NCBI GenBank assembly: GCA_958415245.1
Contig: CATYYP010000051.1
Span: forward strand, 1 to 9,422
Reading direction: 5' to 3'
Source: Schaalia odontolytica
GTDB lineage: Bacteria > Actinomycetota > Actinomycetes > Actinomycetales > Actinomycetaceae
Length of the DNA stretch: 9,422 nt
Shown: piece by piece, positions 6,786 through 9,422 of the stretch
Layout of the letters: the number at the start of each line of letters is the position of its first letter
Numbering within the stretch: position 1 is the stretch's first letter
The notes under the pieces: generated by a model
Databases searched by the model: none
Seen by the model: the letters and a program-made list of their open reading frames with translations, nothing else
Told to the model about the DNA's origin: nothing
Program-made: the position numbers and the translations under genes

Positions 6786-7421
6786 ATGAAGGAGTACGTG
6801 GAGGGCCTGGAGCGAGAGTTTTCTGCTCATGAAAGGGGATTCCTGCACGAGCAGCGGCGTGCCCGCTCCGACTACGCTTCCTTCGACCGTGAACAGGCGC
6901 TGTGCGCGGCGTACCTGGCGTATCGCTCTGAGGTCTATCAGGTACGCATGTACGCAGTTTTTCTGCTGGGACACCTGTCGCAAGACCCGGATGTTCTGTC
7001 TTTCCTTCGGAACGAGGTTTCCGCAGACTCCAATTGGAGGGTCCAAGAGGTCCTGGCGAAGGCATTCGACGAATTCTGCTCTGTCAAGGGATACGAGGAG
7101 GCTCTTCCTGTCATCGACGAGTGGCTGAGCGACACGCACCCCAACGTGCGCAGGGCCGTTACGGAAGGCTTGAGGATCTGGACGAGCCGCCCCTACTTCC
7201 GGGACCATCCCGGCGATGCTGTCTCACGGTTGTCGAGGCTGCGCGGCGATTCCAGCGAGTATGTCCGCAAATCCGTGGGAAATGCGTTGCGGGACATCAG
7301 CAAGAAACATCCGGACCTGGTTGCAGCCGAACTGGAAACCTGGAGTCTGGAGACTAGGGAGGTCTCGCAGGTTTACCGCCTTGCCTCCAAACTCATCGAG
7401 CGCGTGGCTGAGCGACGATAG
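6786..7421 (+). CDS. HEAT-repeat protein of the DNA alkylation repair (AlkD/AlkC-like) superfamily
   Basis: A 211-aa, all-helical, soluble protein. Two motif blocks match the AlkD/AlkC-like HEAT superfamily: NVRRAVTEGLRIWTSRPYF at 120-138 and YVRKSVGNALRDISKKHPDL at 159-178, preceded by a helical pair with WRVQEVLAKAFDEF at 84-97. Members bind damaged DNA with a concave HEAT surface, and some excise alkylated bases. No WDxxD motif like that of Bacillus cereus AlkD is visible, so catalysis is uncertain. It is much shorter than AlkC-type proteins but near AlkD length, so it is probably intact. Codon use differs from its neighbours: six AGG arginine codons, plus several AAA, TTT and TTG codons, and visibly lower GC. 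That suggests recent acquisition. It starts 38 nt after murB and is followed by 444 bp of non-coding DNA with two long inverted repeats. Family confidence is good; function is only inferred. Confidence 0.82.
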   Translation: MKEYVEGLEREFSAHERGFLHEQRRARSDYASFDREQALCAAYLAYRSEVYQVRMYAVFLLGHLSQDPDVLSFLRNEVSADSNWRVQEVLAKAFDEFCSVKGYEEALPVIDEWLSDTHPNVRRAVTEGLRIWTSRPYFRDHPGDAVSRLSRLRGDSSEYVRKSVGNALRDISKKHPDLVAAELETWSLETREVSQVYRLASKLIERVAERR

Positions 7422-7524
7422 CTGCTCAGTACACAGGGGCTTGACGGTACTGGCTGATAGACGCGTTGGAGAGTGCGAGGGAGATGTCGGTTGAGGCCAA
7501 GCTGGCCTATCCTCGCGGACAATC

Positions 7525-7599
7525 CGCCAAAGTGCAGACCCATTGGCCAGAAATGGCTGTTATTCGGTGTTTTTGACGCAATGGGTCTGCGGTTTGGCG
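7525..7599 (+). repeat. 21-bp imperfect inverted repeat with 33-nt loop
   Basis: Arms 7525-7545 and 7579-7599 match at 19 of 21 positions (CGCCAAAGTGCAGACCCATTG on the left), with a perfect 12-bp inner core. Read as + strand RNA, one of the two imperfect positions is a G-U wobble and the other G-G; on the - strand they would be A-C and C-C. The loop holds a small hairpin, GCCA-GAAA-TGGC (7546-7557), with a GNRA-type tetraloop. Outside the arms TCGCG (7513-7517) and CGCGA (7605-7609) could extend the pairing. Origin is unknown: a structured RNA, a MITE-like element or a bidirectional transcript end. Strand is assigned from the wobble evidence only. Confidence 0.8.
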
Positions 7600-7680
7600 T
7601 GTGTCGCGAAGAATGCCCGCTCAACGACTGCCTCGGTATCCTCCGGTAGGTCCCATCGATTCCGGTGATCCCATAGAGGG

Positions 7681-7814
7681 AGCTCCCCACATTTCGTATG
7701 CAATTCCCCGTCGGGTGTCTTGAAGCATGCCCTGAAAACCGCGGAATATCAACGTTCTGAATTCAGAGTTTGAAAGAGGTGCGGGGGAATTGCATGCGAG
7801 ATTGTCGGGGAACT
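7681..7814 (+). repeat. About 30-bp imperfect inverted repeat flanking 74 bp
   Basis: Core arms 7694-7709 and 7784-7799 pair at 15 of 16 positions (left arm TCGTATGCAATTCCCC); the exception, T7697 with G7796, is a wobble in + strand RNA. Pairing continues outward to 7681 and 7814 with two mismatches (C7683/A7812 and T7692/T7802) and two single-base bulges (C7806, G7800), giving ends AGCTCCCC and GGGGAACT. The 74-nt interior includes the 12-bp palindrome TCTGAATTCAGA (7756-7767). No target-site duplication is evident beside the ends and no transposase lies inside. A MITE remnant, a structured RNA or a pair of divergent protein-binding sites are all possible. Confidence 0.75.
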
Positions 7815-7865
7815 GTGCGCAGGGTCCCCACGACAGCGCAATGTCACGCGGGCCCTACGGCAGCA

Positions 7866-8948
7866 CTACGCCACGGGCTCGGCTGCGAGCCAGGCGTCGA
7901 TGTCGGCCTTCCAGGCCGCCTTGCGCGAGGGCGAGGCCAGCGACGCGTCGATAGAGGAGCGCGCTAAGTCGGCCAGGGCCTGGTCGGACAGCCCGAACAC
8001 GTCGCGCGCGACCTCGTACTGGGCGACCAGGCGCGAACGGAACAGCAGTGGGTCGTCGGCAGCCAGCGCAATACGAGCACCGGCAGACAACAGGGTCGGC
8101 AGTGGCACCTGCGAAAAGTCCGTGTAGACGCCCAGGTGCACGTTCGACGTCGGGCACACCTCCAGGGCGATGCCCGCGTCGACGACGGCCTTCAGCAGGT
8201 CCGGGTCCTCGCTGGTACGCACCCCGTGCCCGAGGCGGGCGGGCGCTAAAGCGGACACGACCTCGCGCACGGAGGACGGACCCAGGAGCTCGCCGCCGTG
8301 CGGAACACCCACGAGCCCGGCGCGGCGCGCGATGCGGAACGCCGGGGCAAACGAGGCCGTGGAGCCCACGCGTTCATCGTTCGACAGGCCAAAACCGACG
8401 ACCTCGCCCGGGCCATCCCCGGCAAACGAGGCGGCCAGGCGCGCGAGCGTGCGCGCATCCAACGGGTGCTTCATGCGCGACGCCGCTACGATCACCCCGA
8501 TGTCGACGCCGGTATCGCGCGAGGCCGCTCGGGCCTCGTCGATGATGATCTCAAGCGCCGGGGTGATGCCGCCGACGTAGGGTGCGTAGGACGTGGGGTC
8601 GGCCTGAATCTCCATGCGCACCGAGCCCTCGGCGGCGTCGTCCTCGGCGGCCTCCCGGATGAGGCGGCGCATCGCGGCCTCGGAGCGCACGAGGTGACGC
8701 GCGGAATCGTAGGCGCGCTGGAAACGAAACCAGCCGCGCCCGTCGGCCGGCATGGAGGCCGCGTCGATGTGCAGCAGGTGAGGAGGCAGGCGCACACCCT
8801 GGGCTCGCGCCATGTCGATCATGGTTGAGGGTCGCATGGCACCCGTGAAATGCAGGTGCAGGTGTGCCTTGGGGAGGGTCGCGAGGTCACGCCTGCCCGG
8901 TGGGGTGGGGCGCGGGGCCGTCAGGTTAGGGACAGCGGGCGCTTCCAC
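7866..8948 (-). CDS. add: Adenosine deaminase family protein
   Basis: A 360-aa metal-dependent amidohydrolase of the adenosine/AMP deaminase superfamily, predicted to convert adenosine (and deoxyadenosine) to inosine in purine salvage. Seen: LPKAHLHLHFTGAMRP at 25-40 with metal ligands His31 and His33, MEIQADPTSYAP at 112-123, His217 and catalytic Glu220 in VPHGGE (family consensus HAGE), LGHGVR at 239-244 with His241, EVCPTSNVHLGV at 263-274, and ADDPLLF at 297-303 with metal ligand Asp298. All ligands expected for one catalytic zinc are present. The HLHLH and HGGE variants resemble what I recall of an actinobacterial ADA subgroup, so they are not taken as damage. The start is GTG at 8948, preceded on the - strand by GGGGAG (8958-8963) with 9-nt spacing inside the upstream gene; its stop is only 3 nt away, so the two form an operon. 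Adenine or aminodeoxyfutalosine deaminase activity cannot be excluded from sequence. Confidence 0.92.
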   Translation of the reverse strand: MEAPAVPNLTAPRPTPPGRRDLATLPKAHLHLHFTGAMRPSTMIDMARAQGVRLPPHLLHIDAASMPADGRGWFRFQRAYDSARHLVRSEAAMRRLIREAAEDDAAEGSVRMEIQADPTSYAPYVGGITPALEIIIDEARAASRDTGVDIGVIVAASRMKHPLDARTLARLAASFAGDGPGEVVGFGLSNDERVGSTASFAPAFRIARRAGLVGVPHGGELLGPSSVREVVSALAPARLGHGVRTSEDPDLLKAVVDAGIALEVCPTSNVHLGVYTDFSQVPLPTLLSAGARIALAADDPLLFRSRLVAQYEVARDVFGLSDQALADLARSSIDASLASPSRKAAWKADIDAWLAAEPVA

Positions 8949-8951
8949 GGC

Positions 8952-9422
8952 CTAGTGCTCCCCGAGCCAGATGATGATGTCGCGGATCAGGCCGGGGCCC
9001 TCGGGCTCGTTGAGCAGCTCGTGGTAGGCGCCGTCGACGATGCGCAGGTGGATGTCGGCGTCCGGGTGCGCCGCGCGCGCCCCGCGCACGAGCTCGCGCG
9101 AACCGCGCAGGTCCGCCATCAGGTCGTGCGACCCGTGCATGACGAGTGTCGGGGTGGCCAGGCGGTAGGCGCGGGCGATCACCTCGTCGCCCTGAATGAT
9201 CATGGTCGCGCCCGTCAGGATCGGCACGCCGCCCTTGTAGGTCAGCGGATCCGCGTCGAAGTCGCGCTGGACCTGCGGGTCGCGCGACAGGGGAGAGACC
9301 TCCATGTCGGAGGCGCCCTTCGCCACGACGAGGCCGGGGCGCAGTCGGGCGATCGGCAGCAGCCTGCGCGCCTGGGACGGGGAGACGTGGGGGAGGGGGC
9401 GCAGCGCGGGCGCGGACAGGAT
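8952..9422 (-). CDS. Alpha/beta hydrolase, monoacylglycerol lipase/lysophospholipase-like (partial)
   Basis: The frame stays open on the - strand from its TAG stop (8952-8954) to the window edge, so the N-terminal part, including the nucleophile Ser elbow, is missing; 156 codons are visible. Seen in order: ILSAPAL at the edge, KGASDMEVSPLSRDP, DFDADPLTYKG, then TPTLVMHGSHDLMAD containing the triad Asp (HGSHD) and IVDGAYHELLNEPE containing the triad His, ending in DIIIWLGEH. This order is that of the Hydrolase_4 (serine aminopeptidase S33 / monoglyceride lipase) group, which hydrolyses monoacylglycerols or lysophospholipids. The gene is upstream of the adenosine deaminase by 3 nt and so is probably co-transcribed. 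The promoter lies outside the window. Substrate is not determinable here. Confidence 0.88.
   Translation of the reverse strand: MLSAPALRPLPHVSPSQARRLLPIARLRPGLVVAKGASDMEVSPLSRDPQVQRDFDADPLTYKGGVPILTGATMIIQGDEVIARAYRLATPTLVMHGSHDLMADLRGSRELVRGARAAHPDADIHLRIVDGAYHELLNEPEGPGLIRDIIIWLGEH

Larger units (their letters stand above)
7422..7865. other. Non-coding region between converging genes
   Basis: This 444-bp gap lies between the HEAT gene (+) and the adenosine deaminase gene (-), which converge on it. It is less GC-rich than the flanks. I found no frame with a ribosome binding site, recognisable domain or matching codon use. It holds two independent long inverted repeats (7525-7599 and 7681-7814, described separately), a small hairpin AGGCCA/TGGCCT at 7494-7508, a 10-bp palindrome GGGAGCTCCC at 7678-7687 and a 12-bp palindrome TCTGAATTCAGA at 7756-7767. 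No U-tract follows either large stem on either strand, so neither is a standard intrinsic terminator. Confidence 0.7.

Noticed and set aside
5515..7065. 516-codon open frame on the - strand over murB and the HEAT gene
   Set aside because: Crosses three + strand genes with no motif or ribosome binding site; composition is typical of an antisense shadow.
7441..7470. TTGACG as a -35 box of a promoter in the non-coding region
   Set aside because: No acceptable -10 at 16-19 nt spacing; the same holds for TTGACG at 7573-7578.
7525..7599. Intrinsic terminator for the HEAT gene or the adenosine deaminase gene
   Set aside because: The stem is strong, but no U-tract follows it on either strand. A Rho-type or bidirectional transcript end remains possible.
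7373..7690. Possible 105-aa gene on the - strand through the non-coding region
   Set aside because: GTG start without a ribosome binding site; runs through both arms of an inverted repeat and into the HEAT gene; no recognisable domain.
7422..7865. CRISPR array, tRNA or complete insertion sequence
   Set aside because: No regularly spaced direct repeats, no cloverleaf with CCA-type end, and no transposase reading frame were found.
7770..7967. Possible 65-aa + strand gene
   Set aside because: Half of it is antisense to the end of adenosine deaminase, and the rest runs through an inverted-repeat arm; composition is Arg/Gly-rich noise.

Overview
The window is a dense, GC-rich stretch with strong C/G bias at third codon positions, tight operons, 4-nt gene overlaps and apparently leaderless promoters. 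This suggests a high-GC actinobacterium; gene content and protein style fit the Actinomyces/Schaalia group (Actinomycetaceae), but that genus-level placement is an inference.

Region 1 (1-4377, + strand) is the distal part of a sialic-acid uptake and catabolism cluster. Two peptide/opine-type ABC transporter ATPases (the first cut by the window edge) overlap by 4 nt. They are followed 2 nt later by a DapA-superfamily aldolase (probably N-acetylneuraminate lyase, NanA), then a ROK kinase with ManNAc-kinase features (NanK) and an N-acetylmannosamine-6-phosphate 2-epimerase (NanE). The likely flow is: the ABC importer brings in sialic acid, NanA splits it into pyruvate and ManNAc, NanK phosphorylates ManNAc, and NanE converts ManNAc-6-P to GlcNAc-6-P for the Nag pathway, which lies outside the window. 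A strong nested terminator-like hairpin sits between nanA and nanK, so the transporter+lyase and kinase+epimerase halves may be expressed at different levels. A second terminator closes the cluster after nanE.

Region 2 (4378-6747, + strand) holds a 12-helix MFS transporter of the FucP/YbjJ type and murB (UDP-N-acetylenolpyruvoylglucosamine reductase). Both have -10-like hexamers placed so that transcription would start at or next to the ATG, with no Shine-Dalgarno sequence.

Region 3 (6748-7865) looks accessory. It has a small AlkD-like HEAT-repeat protein with atypical codon use (six AGG codons), then about 444 bp without a credible gene. That non-coding stretch contains two long, separate inverted repeats with no U-tracts, whose imperfect pairs form G-U wobbles only when read as + strand RNA. 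They are the least explained signals in the window.

Region 4 (7866-9422, - strand) is a two-gene operon: a partial monoacylglycerol-lipase-like alpha/beta hydrolase upstream and an adenosine deaminase downstream, separated by 3 nt and converging on region 3.

No tRNA, rRNA, CRISPR array, integrase or complete insertion sequence was seen.
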